In this document: one piece after another, positions 50,401-58,779 of the stretch
How the letters are laid out: every line of letters begins with the position of its first letter
How positions within the stretch are numbered: position 1 is the first letter of the stretch
Assembly: GCA_001429255.1 (NCBI GenBank)
Contig: LMJI01000001.1
Location: 1,281,256-1,345,255, forward strand
Source: Cellulomonas sp. Root930
GTDB taxonomy: Bacteria; Actinomycetota; Actinomycetes; Actinomycetales; Cellulomonadaceae
Length of the DNA stretch: 64,000 nucleotides
Direction: 5' to 3'
Notes under the pieces: model-generated
What the model was told of the DNA's origin: nothing
The model's input: the letters and a program-made list of their open reading frames with translations, nothing else
The model's database searches: none
Translations under genes and position numbers: made by a program

Positions 50401-50586
50401 CTCTTCTTCGACATCGGCGTGTACCTGGTGGTCGTCGGCCTGGTGCTCGACATCCTGCGCAGCCTCGGGGCGGAGATCGACCGCCGTGCGGAGACGGGTG
50501 AGGACCCCGTCGCGGGCGACCCGGACCTGCCCGAGCGGGTGGCCGCCGGCGCCAAGCCCGCCGGCTGGGACGGGGGTGTGCCGTGA
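47500..50586 (+). CDS. mrpA: Na+/H+ antiporter subunit A with fused MrpB part
   Basis: This 1028-residue subunit has about 20 membrane helices. The NuoL-like core with MWELTTVTSYVLIGHYADRK, TKSALVPFHFWLPAAMAAPT and AHAMFKAALFLVVGVVDAAT holds the ion-path lysines and glutamates. The C-terminal MrpB-like domain (DUF4040 then ALVFE-VVVRLLFHTMIVYSVYLL, YLAGGRYELGEAAPVQPGLL) is fused on, so no separate mrpB exists. It exchanges Na+ for H+ across the cytoplasmic membrane as part of a multi-subunit complex. GTG start, GGACGGAG upstream. It heads the operon. Confidence 0.93.
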   Translation: MLLLLAVHLAAAVVAPALLHWMGRRAFWILALAPASAAAWALTWTSQVQAGNGPVEQLEWIPVLGLELTFRLDTLSWLMTLVVGGVGALVLVYCAAYFKSSASGLGRFGGVFVAFSGSMLGLVTSDDMLLMFVFWELTTVTSYVLIGHYADRKASRRAAMQAIVITTAGGLAMLVGVVLLGEAAGTYRLSEVIADPPQGTTAVTVAIVCLLAGAVTKSALVPFHFWLPAAMAAPTPVSAYLHAAAMVKAGVYLVARFAPAYSTTAVWQWIIVVLGCSTLLLGGYRALRQHDLKLILAFGTVSQLGLIVLLVGLGTRATALAGLAMLGAHAMFKAALFLVVGVVDAATGTRDLRRLSGVGRELKLTALAGALATASMIGLPPFAGYVAKEAGLEAVGHLDAPVGTIVLVAVAVGSVLTVAYGLRLWWGAFSTKPAVVPEAVVESAESTAPGTSIHEAAHDEAEPARITHPSLLLVWPAMILAVLGLAVALLPQLGEHLLEPYAATYPEGEPGHLVLWAGLTPTFVLTLGILLAGALLFLVRDRVERWQTAAYHGPEADRVYRRFMRRLDDVAADVTAVTQRGSLPLYLGLILIVFVVAVGGTALGSTVFPSQFTVWDNPAQVVFAAGTIVSALLVTRARRRLKAVILLGIGGYSVAGLYLLHGAPDLALTQVLVETVTLVVFVLVLRRLPPYFSDRPLAASRWVRLGLGVAVGLTVAGIALVAPGARIHLPVSKDFAEEAVTFGGGKNIVNVTLVDIRAWDTMGEISVLLVAATGVASLVFLSRRGGAIYRADEARTDRSVWGGSADPMAALRRPGGDSAAVDAGGMVADRDESAVPSSASRGREWLQAGRTLAPQRRSVVFEVVVRLLFHTMIVYSVYLLFSGHNAPGGGFAAGLVTGIALIVRYLAGGRYELGEAAPVQPGLLLGLGLFLSAGVGLLALLAGGEVLQSWIIDIHLPVIGDLHLVTSLFFDIGVYLVVVGLVLDILRSLGAEIDRRAETGEDPVAGDPDLPERVAAGAKPAGWDGGVP

Positions 50587-51071
50587 TCGACATGAGCCCG
50601 AACATCGTCCTGGTCGTCACCATCGGCGTGCTGTTCGCCGCGGGGGTCTACCTGATGCTGGAGCGGAGCCTGTCGCGCGTGCTCATCGGCGTCATCCTCA
50701 TCGGCAACGGCGCCAACCTGCTGTTCCTGGTGGCGGGCGGCGCCGCCGGGAGGCCGCCGATCGTGGGCGCGACCCCCGAGGGCCAGATGAGCGACCCCCT
50801 GCCGCAGGCCATGGTGCTCACCGCGATCGTGATCACGCTCGGCATGACCGCGTTCCTGCTCGCCATGGCGTACCGCTCCTGGCAGCTGCACCGGCACGAC
50901 GAGGTGCAGGACGACGTCGAGGACCGCCGCATCGCGCGGCTGGCCGCCACCGACGAGCGTGCCGTCACCGACGCGGACACCGAGGTCGCCGCGGAGTCGC
51001 TGGACGAGGAGGCCGCGGAGGCCCGCGACGAGACGGACGAGGGTGCACCTGCGCGCGAGGTGCACTCATGA
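50583..51071 (+). CDS. mrpC: Na+/H+ antiporter subunit C
   Basis: This 162-residue NuoK-like subunit has three membrane helices: IVLVVTIGVLFAAGVYLMLE, VLIGVILIGNGANLLFLVAG, MVLTAIVITLGMTAFLLAMA. The acidic C-terminal tail (about 50 residues, Glu/Asp rich) is long for MrpC. Starts at a GTG overlapping mrpA (GTGA); an ATG at 50592 is possible. Its stop overlaps mrpD. Confidence 0.93.
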   Translation: MIDMSPNIVLVVTIGVLFAAGVYLMLERSLSRVLIGVILIGNGANLLFLVAGGAAGRPPIVGATPEGQMSDPLPQAMVLTAIVITLGMTAFLLAMAYRSWQLHRHDEVQDDVEDRRIARLAATDERAVTDADTEVAAESLDEEAAEARDETDEGAPAREVHS

Positions 51072-52612
51072 CCGACGTCACCTGGCTGGTGCCGCTGCCC
51101 GTCGTCATCCCGCTGTCCGCGGCGGGCCTCGCCCTGGCCCTCTACCGCCGCCCGAACGTCCAGCGGCTCGTCTCGGTGACCGCGCTCAGCCTGGTTCTCG
51201 TCGCCAGCGTGATGCTCCTCGTGCTCGCCGACGGCGCCCCCCTGGTGGTCGACGTCGGCGGGTGGGCCGCGCCCGTGGGCATCGACCTGGTGGCGGACCG
51301 GCTGTCCGCGCTCATGCTCACCATCTCCAGCGCGGTCACCCTCTGCGTGCTCCTGTACTCGCTGGCGCAGGGTGGCGAGGACGACGAGGAGTCCGCGCCC
51401 GTCTCCATCTACCACCCGACCTACCTCGTGCTGACGGCGGGCGTGGCCAACGCGTTCCTGTCCGGCGACCTGTTCAACCTCTACGTCGGGTTCGAGATCC
51501 TGCTGGCCGCCAGCTATGTGCTCATCACGCTCGGTGGCACCGGCGAGCGGATCCGGGCGGGGACCATCTACATCGTCGTCGCGCTGCTCAGCTCCGTGCT
51601 GTTCCTGGTGGCGATCGCCATGATCTACGCCGCCACCGGCACCGTGAACCTGGCGCAGCTGGCGCTCCGGCTGCCCGAGATCGACCCCGGCGTCCGGCTG
51701 GTGCTCCAGGTGCTGCTCCTGCTCGCGTTCGCCATCAAGGCGGCGATCTTCCCGCTGTCCGCCTGGCTGCCCGACTCCTACCCGACCGCCCCCGCACCGG
51801 TCACGGCGGTGTTCGCGGGCCTGCTCACCAAGGTCGGCGTGTACGCGATCATCCGCGCGCAGACCCTGCTGTTCCCCGACGGCCGGCTGGACGACGCCCT
51901 GCTGTGGGCCGCGCTGGCGACGATGGTGATCGGCATCCTCGGCGCGGTGGCACAGGACGACATCAAGCGACTCCTGTCGTTCACGCTGGTCAGCCACATC
52001 GGGTTCATGGTGTTCGGCATCGCGCTGGCCACCGACCTGGGGTACACCGCCGCCATCTACTACGTGGCGCACCACATCACCGTGCAGACCGCGTTGTTCC
52101 TGGTGGTGGGCCTGGTGGAACGCGCGGGCGGCTCGACGTCCCTGACCAAGCTGGGCGGGCTGGCCAAGCTCACGCCGGTGCTGGCGATCCTCTTCTTCGT
52201 GCCCGCCATGAACCTGGCAGGCATCCCGCCGCTGTCCGGGTTCCTGGGCAAGGTGGGGCTGCTCGAGGCCGGTGTACAAGTGGGCACACCGCTGGCGTAC
52301 GTCCTGGTCGTCGGCAGCGTCGTGACGTCGCTGCTCACGCTCTACGCGCTGGTGAAGGCGTGGAACAAGGCGTTCTGGCAGACCCCCTCGGAGCCCCGCC
52401 CACCGGTCCGGCTGCCGTTCGGGATGGTCGCGCCGACGGCCGCGCTGGTCGCCGTCGGGCTGCTGCTCACCGTGGCCGCCGGCCCCCTGTACGCCTACAC
52501 CGAGCGCGCCGCGGTGGACCTGGCCGAGCGCAGCCCGTACGTCGACGCCGTGCTGCCCGACGGTGAGCGCGGGCAGGGCGTGTCAGACGACGTGGCGGAG
52601 GAGGGCCCGTGA
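51068..52612 (+). CDS. mrpD: Na+/H+ antiporter subunit D
   Basis: This 514-residue NuoM/NuoL-like subunit has about 14 membrane helices. The conserved NLYVGFEILLAASYVLITLG (Glu in helix 5), AIKAAIFPLSAWLPDSYPTA (Lys) and AQDDIKRLLSFTLVSHIGFM, HHITVQTALFLVVGLVE define the proton path. ATGA couples it to mrpC and the next gene starts on its stop. It is essential for the antiport. Confidence 0.95.
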   Translation: MTDVTWLVPLPVVIPLSAAGLALALYRRPNVQRLVSVTALSLVLVASVMLLVLADGAPLVVDVGGWAAPVGIDLVADRLSALMLTISSAVTLCVLLYSLAQGGEDDEESAPVSIYHPTYLVLTAGVANAFLSGDLFNLYVGFEILLAASYVLITLGGTGERIRAGTIYIVVALLSSVLFLVAIAMIYAATGTVNLAQLALRLPEIDPGVRLVLQVLLLLAFAIKAAIFPLSAWLPDSYPTAPAPVTAVFAGLLTKVGVYAIIRAQTLLFPDGRLDDALLWAALATMVIGILGAVAQDDIKRLLSFTLVSHIGFMVFGIALATDLGYTAAIYYVAHHITVQTALFLVVGLVERAGGSTSLTKLGGLAKLTPVLAILFFVPAMNLAGIPPLSGFLGKVGLLEAGVQVGTPLAYVLVVGSVVTSLLTLYALVKAWNKAFWQTPSEPRPPVRLPFGMVAPTAALVAVGLLLTVAAGPLYAYTERAAVDLAERSPYVDAVLPDGERGQGVSDDVAEEGP

Positions 52613-53160
52613 GCCTGCACCCACGCCGGCACCGCTGGCGCACCCAGTGGGCCACGATCGTCTGGCTGACCGTGGTCTGGGTCTTCCTGTGGGGGGACCT
52701 CACGATCGGCAACATCCTCGCCGGGCTGGTCATCGCGCTGGCCGTCACCACCGGGCTGCGGATGGCCCCCATCGACTTCCACGGCCGGTTCCGACCGCTC
52801 GGCGTCCTGCGGCTCGTCGTGCGGTTCGCGGCCGACCTGATCCGGGCGTCGTTCGAGGTCAGCGTCATCGCGCTCCGCCCGCGGTACGTGCCGCGCGGCG
52901 CGGTGATCGGCGTGCAGCTGCGCAGCCACTCGGACCTGTACCTCACCCTGACCGCGGAGCTGGCGTCGCTGGTGCCGGGCTCGCTGGTCGTCGAGGCGCA
53001 CCGGCTGACCGGGATGCTCTACCTGCACGTGCTCGACGTGCAGCAGAGCGGCGGCATCGAGGCGGCGCGGCAGGCGGTGCTGGACCAGGAGGAGCGGGTC
53101 ATGCGGGCGTTCGCGTCCGACGAGGAGCTCGACGCGGCCGGCCTGGGGGTGCGCGCATGA
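52609..53160 (+). CDS. mrpE: Na+/H+ antiporter subunit E
   Basis: This 183-residue subunit has two or three N-terminal helices (TIVWLTVVWVFLWGDLTIGN, ILAGLVIALAVTTGLRM) and a cytosolic domain with SFEVSVIALRPRYVPRGAVI and YLTLTAELASLVPGSLVVE, typical of MrpE. GTG start, overlap with mrpD; ends over mrpF. Confidence 0.93.
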   Translation: MSLHPRRHRWRTQWATIVWLTVVWVFLWGDLTIGNILAGLVIALAVTTGLRMAPIDFHGRFRPLGVLRLVVRFAADLIRASFEVSVIALRPRYVPRGAVIGVQLRSHSDLYLTLTAELASLVPGSLVVEAHRLTGMLYLHVLDVQQSGGIEAARQAVLDQEERVMRAFASDEELDAAGLGVRA

Positions 53161-53567
53161 CCGTCGTCGTCGTGGTCTGCGGGGTGCTGCTCACCGCCGG
53201 CGCCTTCCTGGCCGTGATCCGGGCCGAGAAGGGTCCGTCGATGCTCGACAGGACCATCGCGCTCGACATCGTCGTCACCACGATGATCGCCGCGGTGGCC
53301 CTGTACGCGGCGGTCAACCGGCGTGCGGACGTGGTGCCGATCCTCGTGGTCCTCTCGCTCGTCGGGTTCGTGGGGTCGGTGACCATCGCGCGGTTCGCGT
53401 CCGTGGAGCCCGAGGGTGAGGGCCGCGTGCGCACGCGCGAGGAGATCGCGGCGCAGGAGGCCGAGCGCATCGACAACGAGGACTACGCCGAGGAGAGCCG
53501 CCGGTCCGGGCGCCGCGAGGAGACCGACGAGCACCATGGCGGCGGCGCCGAGGGGGAGGTCCGATGA
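53157..53567 (+). CDS. mrpF: Na+/H+ antiporter subunit F
   Basis: This 136-residue subunit has three short helices: VVVVVCGVLLTAGAFLAVIR, MLDRTIALDIVVTTMIAAVA, VPILVVLSLVGFVGSVTIAR. The strongly charged C-terminal tail (RTREEIAAQEAERIDNEDYA) is longer than in Bacillus MrpF. ATG overlaps mrpE stop (ATGA). Confidence 0.93.
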   Translation: MTVVVVVCGVLLTAGAFLAVIRAEKGPSMLDRTIALDIVVTTMIAAVALYAAVNRRADVVPILVVLSLVGFVGSVTIARFASVEPEGEGRVRTREEIAAQEAERIDNEDYAEESRRSGRREETDEHHGGGAEGEVR

Positions 53568-53965
53568 CCACCGACCAGTGGACGACGGTCGCCGACGTGG
53601 CCTCGGCGGTGTGCCTGCTCGGCGGCGCGTTCCTCGCGTTCGCGGCGGGCGTCGGGGTGCTGCGCTTCCCCGACCTGCTGGCCCGCATGCACGCCGGCAC
53701 CAAGCCGCAGGTGCTCGGGCTGATCCTCGTGCTCATCGGTCTGGCCCTGCGGCTGCGGTCGGGCGGGGCGGTGTGGGCGCTCGTCCTGGTGGCGGTGTTC
53801 CAGATGCTCACCGCGCCCGTCGCGGCGCACATGGTCGGTCGCGCCGGGTACCGGACCGGCAAGGTGCGCAGCGACCTGCTGGTGGTCGACGAGCTGACCA
53901 GCGACCAGGAGCTCGCGCGGGCGCGGGACCATGGTCGCGCGGAGGACGACGACCCCCGAGACTGA
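53564..53965 (+). CDS. mrpG: Na+/H+ antiporter subunit G
   Basis: This 133-residue subunit has three helices, VADVASAVCLLGGAFLAFAA, KPQVLGLILVLIGLALRLRS and AVWALVLVAVFQMLTAPVAA, with the family motif RFPDLLARMHAGTKPQVLG. ATG overlaps mrpF. It completes mrpA(B)CDEFG; the oxidoreductase gene begins 16 nt later. Confidence 0.94.
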   Translation: MTTDQWTTVADVASAVCLLGGAFLAFAAGVGVLRFPDLLARMHAGTKPQVLGLILVLIGLALRLRSGGAVWALVLVAVFQMLTAPVAAHMVGRAGYRTGKVRSDLLVVDELTSDQELARARDHGRAEDDDPRD

Positions 53966-53981
53966 GGCTCAGGAGGCACGC

Positions 53982-55481
53982 ATGATGCGACGAGACGTGG
54001 TGGTCGTCGGCTCGGGCCCCAACGGCCTCGCCGCGGCGGTCACCCTGGCGCGCGCGGGTCTGGGCGTCCTGGTCCTGGAGGCGGAGCCGACCGTCGGCGG
54101 GGGCTCGCGCACGCTGGACCTCGGGCTGGCGGACGGGATCACCCACGACGTCTGCTCCGCGGTGCACCCGATGGCGTGGGCGTCGCCGTTCTTCCAGGAG
54201 TTCGACCTGGCCGCGCGCGGTGTCGAGCTGCTGGTGCCCGAGGTGTCGTACGCGCAGCCGCTGCCGGGCGGTCGGGCCGGGATCGCGTTCCGGGACCTGG
54301 AGCGCACGGTCGAGTCCCTCGGGGTCGACGGGTCGACGTGGCGGTCGCTGGTCGGCGGGGCCGCGGACCCGACGGTGCGCGTGGCGCTCGGGGACAAGCG
54401 GTCGATCCCGGTGGTCGACCCGCGTGCCGCGCTGCGCTTCGGGCTCGGGGTGCTCGAGCAGGGCACGCGGGCGTGGGACCGCCGGTTCGTCGACGAGGTG
54501 GCCCCGGCGCTGCTCACCGGCGTCGCGGCGCACGCGATCTCGCCGCTGCCGTCGTTCGCCGCCGCCGGCACGGCTCTCCTGCTGGCCACGCTGGCGCACG
54601 CCGAGGGTGGCTGGCCGATCCCGCGCGGTGGGTCGGGTGCGCTCGTCGCGGCGCTGCGCGAGGACCTCGAGGCCCACGACGGCGTCATCCGCACCGACCA
54701 CCGCGTGCGCCGGTTCTCCGACCTGCCGCCCGCGCACTGCTACGTCTTCGACACCACCCCGCGGACGCTCGTCGAGGTGCTGGGCGACCGGCTGCCCGCC
54801 CGCGCCCGCGCGGCCCTGGACGGGTTCCGGTACGGCAACGCGGCGGCCAAGGTCGACTTCGTCCTCGACGGTCCCGTGCCGTGGGCCGTGCCGGAGGTCG
54901 GGCTGGCCGGGACCGTGCACGTGGGGGGCACGCGGGCGGAGATGGCCCGGGCGGAGGGCGCGGTCGTCCACGGCGAGCACGCCGACCTGCCGATGACGCT
55001 GGTCAGCGACCCGACCGTGGTGGACGGGACCAGGCTGGTGGGCGGCAGGCGGCCGCTGTGGACCTACGCGCACGTGCCCGCGGGGTCGGACGTGGACGTG
55101 ACGGAGGCGGTGACCCGGCACATCGAGCGGTACGCGCCCGGGTTCCGCGACGTCGTCGTCACGTCCCGGTGCACCCCCGCGTCGCGGATGAGCGAGCACA
55201 ACCAGAACTACGTGGACGGCGACATCTCCGCGGGGGCGGCCAGCATCGGCCAGCTGTTCGCGCGGCCGACCGGGCGGTGGGACCCGTACTTCTCCGGCCG
55301 CGACGGCGTCTACCTGTGCTCGGCGTCGACGCCGCCCGGACCGGGGGTGCACGGGCTCGGCGGCCGGTACGCCGCGAAGCGGGTGCTCCGGGAGTTCGGG
55401 ATCACCACGCTGCCGAGCGTGGCACCGGAGGTGCTCAGTCGAGCGGGTTCAGGTCCGGCTTCGAGTCCACGCGCGCGGTGA
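53982..55481 (+). CDS. FAD-dependent oxidoreductase (phytoene-desaturase-like)
   Basis: This 499-residue flavoprotein has a Rossmann FAD motif at the N-terminus (VVVGSGPNGLAAAVTLARAG, residues about 7-26) and the LEAEPTVGGGSRT segment. A C-terminal STPPGPGVHGLGGRYAAKRV closes the FAD site. It resembles the CrtI / polyamine-oxidase-like family of unknown actinobacterial substrate. The ATG (53982) has CAGGAGG (53970-53976). It begins 16 nt after mrpG, so it probably shares the mrp transcript. Its 3' end overlaps the convergent DUF4235 gene by 47 bp. Confidence 0.88.
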   Translation: MMRRDVVVVGSGPNGLAAAVTLARAGLGVLVLEAEPTVGGGSRTLDLGLADGITHDVCSAVHPMAWASPFFQEFDLAARGVELLVPEVSYAQPLPGGRAGIAFRDLERTVESLGVDGSTWRSLVGGAADPTVRVALGDKRSIPVVDPRAALRFGLGVLEQGTRAWDRRFVDEVAPALLTGVAAHAISPLPSFAAAGTALLLATLAHAEGGWPIPRGGSGALVAALREDLEAHDGVIRTDHRVRRFSDLPPAHCYVFDTTPRTLVEVLGDRLPARARAALDGFRYGNAAAKVDFVLDGPVPWAVPEVGLAGTVHVGGTRAEMARAEGAVVHGEHADLPMTLVSDPTVVDGTRLVGGRRPLWTYAHVPAGSDVDVTEAVTRHIERYAPGFRDVVVTSRCTPASRMSEHNQNYVDGDISAGAASIGQLFARPTGRWDPYFSGRDGVYLCSASTPPGPGVHGLGGRYAAKRVLREFGITTLPSVAPEVLSRAGSGPASSPRAR

Positions 55482-55722
55482 ACCGAGCGGTCCCGCGGGT
55501 GGCCAGCACGCGGGCCATCGCGACGAGGGCGCCGGTGAGCGCGGCAGCGGCGACGACCTCGGACAGCCCGGCGTCGCCCTGGTCGTCGGCCTTCGGCGGC
55601 TTGTGACCGGTCTTGGCCTTCCACGCCTGCGCGAGCACCTGCTGGACCACGAACGCGGCGGCCAGCGCTGCGCCGGTGCCGATGAGCTTGGCGACGAGGG
55701 ACTGGGTCTGCTTGTCGTCCAC
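55435..55722 (-). CDS. DUF4235-family membrane-associated protein
   Basis: This 95-residue protein has SLVAKLIGTGAALAAAFVVQ, QVLAQAWKAKTGHKPPKADD and VVAAAALTGALVAMARVLAT, giving two hydrophobic helices around a short basic stretch. That pattern is the actinobacterial DUF4235 family, of unknown role. The GTG at 55722 is the only reasonable start. It overlaps the 3' end of the oxidoreductase gene by 47 bp, tail to tail. Confidence 0.85.
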   Translation of the reverse strand: MDDKQTQSLVAKLIGTGAALAAAFVVQQVLAQAWKAKTGHKPPKADDQGDAGLSEVVAAAALTGALVAMARVLATRGTARFTARVDSKPDLNPLD

Positions 55723-55819
55723 GAGTGAGCCTCCGGGGTGGTCGATGGGTCTGGTGACGACCGTAGTCGGACGCGAGCGTCCGCGCTGCTCCAGAGCGGC
55801 GTAGGATCTGCGGCGAACG

Positions 55820-55912
55820 ACAGGGGAGCGTCGGACCCAACGGTCTGGACGCTGAGAGTGCGGAGAACCGCAGACCCTCGAACCTGATCCGGTTGATACC
55901 GGCGTAGGGAGT
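55820..55912 (+). promoter_or_regulatory. TPP (THI-element) riboswitch
   Basis: The leader carries all hallmarks of the THI box: GGGGAGC near the 5' side, GCTGAGAGTGCGG (P2/P3 bulge), ACCGCAGACCC, then TCGAACCTGATCCGGTTGAT and ACCGGCGTAGGGA. It precedes thiBPQ. When thiamine pyrophosphate binds, expression is shut off. Outer ends are approximate. Confidence 0.95.
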
Positions 55913-55961
55913 CGGGCTTCTCAGTCCTCGTGATCGGCCACCGGGCTGATCGCGACGACCC

Positions 55962-55983
55962 CCTCCTTTTGCTATCGAGGAGG
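55962..55983 (+). promoter_or_regulatory. Shine-Dalgarno and its anti-sequence: riboswitch expression platform
   Basis: The ribosome site AGGAGG (55978-55983) of thiB can pair with CCTCCT (55962-55967) 10 nt upstream. This hairpin, downstream of the TPP aptamer, would hide the ribosome site, so regulation is probably at translation initiation. Confidence 0.6.
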
Positions 55984-55993
55984 AGCATCACCC

Positions 55994-57031
55994 ATGGCGA
56001 GGACCCACTCGCTTCGTCTTGCCGCAGCCGTCGTCGGCGTCGCTGCCCTGGCCGGCTGCTCGGCCATCGGTTCCGACGAGCCGAGCCCCAGCGCGTCCAG
56101 CGACACCGTCACCCTGGTCACGCACGACTCGTTCGCGCTCTCCGAGGGCATCCTCGCGGACTTCGAGGAGCAGACCGGGCTGACCGTCGACGTCGTCCAG
56201 CCGGGTGACGGCGGCACGCTGGTCAACCAGCTGGTGCTCACCAAGGACGCGCCGCTGGGCGACCTGGTGTTCGGCATCGACAACACGTTCGCGTCCCGCG
56301 CAGTCGACGAGGGCGTCGTCGCGCCGACGACCACCGACGTCGAGGGCGTGTTCGAGGACGCTCTGGTCCCGATCGACTACGGCGACGTCTGCATCAACGT
56401 GGACCACACGTGGTTCGCCGCGAAGAGCCTGGCCGAGCCCGTGACCCTCGAGGACCTGACCAAGCCGGAGTACAAGGACCTGCTCGTGGTCCCCAACGCG
56501 GTGACGTCGTCGCCGGGGCTGTCCTTCCTGCTGGCGACCGTCGGGGCGTTCGGTGCCGACGGCTGGCAGGACTACTGGTCGGCGCTGCGGGACAACGGGG
56601 TCAAGGTGGCCGACGGCTGGTCCGACGCCTACTACACCGACTTCTCCGGCGGGGGCGCCGACGGCCCGCGCCCGATCGTCCTGTCCTACGCGTCGTCGCC
56701 GCCGTACACGGTGCCGGAGGGCGGCACCGCGCCGACCACCGGCGCGCTCCTGGACACCTGCTTCCGGCAGACCGAGTACGCGGGCGTGCTGGCCGGTGCG
56801 GCCAACCCGACGGGCGCGCAGCAGCTGCTCGACTTCCTGCGCACCGACGAGGTGCAGAACGACATCCCGCTGTCCATGTACATGTACCCCGCGAGCGAGA
56901 CCGCGACGCTCCCCGCGGAGTGGGCGGCGTTCGCCCCGCTGGCCACCGACCCGTTCGAGGTGGACCCCGCGGACATCACCGAGAACCGTGAGGCGTGGCT
57001 GACCGAGTGGTCGGACACGGTGATCGGCTGA
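55994..57031 (+). CDS. thiB: Thiamine ABC transporter, substrate-binding lipoprotein
   Basis: The 345-residue precursor has a signal peptide and a lipobox LAGC (Cys22). The mature part is a type 2 periplasmic-binding fold: TLVTHDSFALSEGILADFEE, QPGDGGTLVNQLVLTKDAPL, DLVFGIDNTFASRAVDEGVV, GLSFLLATVGAFGADGWQDY. It captures thiamine outside the membrane and delivers it to ThiP. Preceded by the TPP riboswitch and followed after 5 nt by thiP. Confidence 0.94.
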   Translation: MARTHSLRLAAAVVGVAALAGCSAIGSDEPSPSASSDTVTLVTHDSFALSEGILADFEEQTGLTVDVVQPGDGGTLVNQLVLTKDAPLGDLVFGIDNTFASRAVDEGVVAPTTTDVEGVFEDALVPIDYGDVCINVDHTWFAAKSLAEPVTLEDLTKPEYKDLLVVPNAVTSSPGLSFLLATVGAFGADGWQDYWSALRDNGVKVADGWSDAYYTDFSGGGADGPRPIVLSYASSPPYTVPEGGTAPTTGALLDTCFRQTEYAGVLAGAANPTGAQQLLDFLRTDEVQNDIPLSMYMYPASETATLPAEWAAFAPLATDPFEVDPADITENREAWLTEWSDTVIG

Positions 57032-57036
57032 CCGCG

Positions 57037-58779
57037 ATGACCCTCACGCTCGACCGTCCCGACGCCCCCTCCGCGGTGGCGTCGGGACGGTCGCGCGTCG
57101 TCGCGTTCTGGGCGCTGGCGGTCGCGGTGCCGCTGGTGTTCCTCGGGCTGTTCTTCGCGTGGCCCGTGGTCGAGATGATCGCGAAGGGGTTCGTCGTCGA
57201 CGGGCGCCTGGACCTGGGCGGGTTCGCCGACGTGTTCTCGCGCCCGCGCACCTGGCGGATCATCGGGCTGACGCTCGCGCAGGCGACGTTGGGGACCCTG
57301 CTCTCCGTCGCGCTCGGGGTGCCCGGTGCGTACGTCCTCTACCGGCACACGTTCCGCGGCCGCGCGCTGGTGCGGGCGTTCGTCACGGTGCCGTTCGTCC
57401 TGCCGACCGTCGTGGTCGGTGTCGCGTTCCGGTCGCTGCTGGTCAGCGGCGGGCCGCTCGGGTTCCTGCACCTGGACGGCACGTTCGTCGCGATCGTCGC
57501 GGCGCTCGTGTTCTTCAACTACGCCGTCGTGGTGCGCGCGGTCGGCGGGCTGTGGGAGCGCCTGGACCCGCGGGCCGAGCAGGCGGCGCGCGCCCTGGGA
57601 GCCTCGCCGTGGCGGGCGTTCCGGACGGTGACGCTCCCCGCGCTCACCCCCGCTCTCGCGTCCGCGGCGTCCCTGACCTTCCTCTACTGCGCGACCGCGT
57701 TCGGCACGGTGCTGGTGCTCGGCGGGCTGCAGTTCGGCACCATCGAGACCGAGATCTGGGTGCAGACGACCCAGTTCCTCGACCTGCGGGCCGCGGCCGT
57801 GCTGTCGGTGGTGCAGCTGGTGGTCGTCGCCGCCGCGCTCACGCTCGCCGGCCGGGCGCGGTCGCGGCGCGAGCGGGCGCTGGCGCTCACCCTCCCGGAG
57901 GCGTCGGTGCGTCCGCTGCGGCTGCGCCGGCCGGTGGGCATGCCGGCCGGCGACGGGCACGCGCTGACCCTCGTCGCCACGGCCGTCACGGCGGCCGTCG
58001 TCCTGCTGCTCGCCCTCCCGCTGGTCAACCTCGTGGTCCGGTCGCTGCGCACCGACGCCGGCTGGGGGCTCGACCACTACACCGCGCTCGGCACCACCGG
58101 CGGGGCGCTGACCGTGACGGTGTGGCAGGCCACGCTCAACTCCCTGCGGGTCGCGCTGGACGCCACGGTGATCGCCCTCGTGGTCGGCGGGCTGGTGGCG
58201 CTCGTGGTGTCCCGACGACCCCGCCGCGCGATCGGTCGGCGCGCGGTCGTCGGCCTGGACGCGCTGTTCATGCTCCCGCTCGGCGTGTCCGCGGTGACCG
58301 TCGGGTTCGGGTTCCTGCTGTCCATGCACCACCCGTTCGGGCTGCCGGTGGACCTGCGGACCAGCCCGGTGCTGGTGCCGATCGCGCAGGCGGTCGTCGC
58401 CGTGCCTCTCGTCGTACGGACGGTCCTGCCCGTCCTCCGGGCCATCGACCCGCGGCTGCGCGAGGCGGCCGCCACGCTCGGTGCCGCGCCCGGCCGGGTG
58501 CTGCGGACGGTCGACCTGTCGATCGCCACCCGGTCCCTCGGCCTCGCGATCGGGTTCGCGTTCGCCGCCTCGCTGGGGGAGTTCGGTGCCACGTCCTTCC
58601 TCGCCCGACCGGACAGGCCGACGCTGCCGGTGGTGATCTTCCGGCTGATCGGGCGGCCCGGTCCGGAGTCCTACGGCATGGCGCTCGCCGCGTCCGTGGT
58701 GCTCGCGCTGCTCACGGCGGGGATCGTGGCACTCTGCGAACGGCTGCGCGCGCCCGGCGCGGGAGGTGAGTGGTGGTGA
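57037..58779 (+). CDS. thiP: Thiamine ABC transporter permease, duplicated membrane domain
   Basis: This 580-residue permease has about 12 helices in two BPD modules, each with an EAA-type loop (EQAARALGASPWRAFRTVTL; REAAATLGAAPGRVLRTVDL) that contacts ThiQ. The fused two-module form is standard for ThiP. The ATG at 57037 is 5 nt after thiB; longer frames run into thiB. Its end overlaps thiQ. Confidence 0.95.
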   Translation: MTLTLDRPDAPSAVASGRSRVVAFWALAVAVPLVFLGLFFAWPVVEMIAKGFVVDGRLDLGGFADVFSRPRTWRIIGLTLAQATLGTLLSVALGVPGAYVLYRHTFRGRALVRAFVTVPFVLPTVVVGVAFRSLLVSGGPLGFLHLDGTFVAIVAALVFFNYAVVVRAVGGLWERLDPRAEQAARALGASPWRAFRTVTLPALTPALASAASLTFLYCATAFGTVLVLGGLQFGTIETEIWVQTTQFLDLRAAAVLSVVQLVVVAAALTLAGRARSRRERALALTLPEASVRPLRLRRPVGMPAGDGHALTLVATAVTAAVVLLLALPLVNLVVRSLRTDAGWGLDHYTALGTTGGALTVTVWQATLNSLRVALDATVIALVVGGLVALVVSRRPRRAIGRRAVVGLDALFMLPLGVSAVTVGFGFLLSMHHPFGLPVDLRTSPVLVPIAQAVVAVPLVVRTVLPVLRAIDPRLREAAATLGAAPGRVLRTVDLSIATRSLGLAIGFAFAASLGEFGATSFLARPDRPTLPVVIFRLIGRPGPESYGMALAASVVLALLTAGIVALCERLRAPGAGGEWW

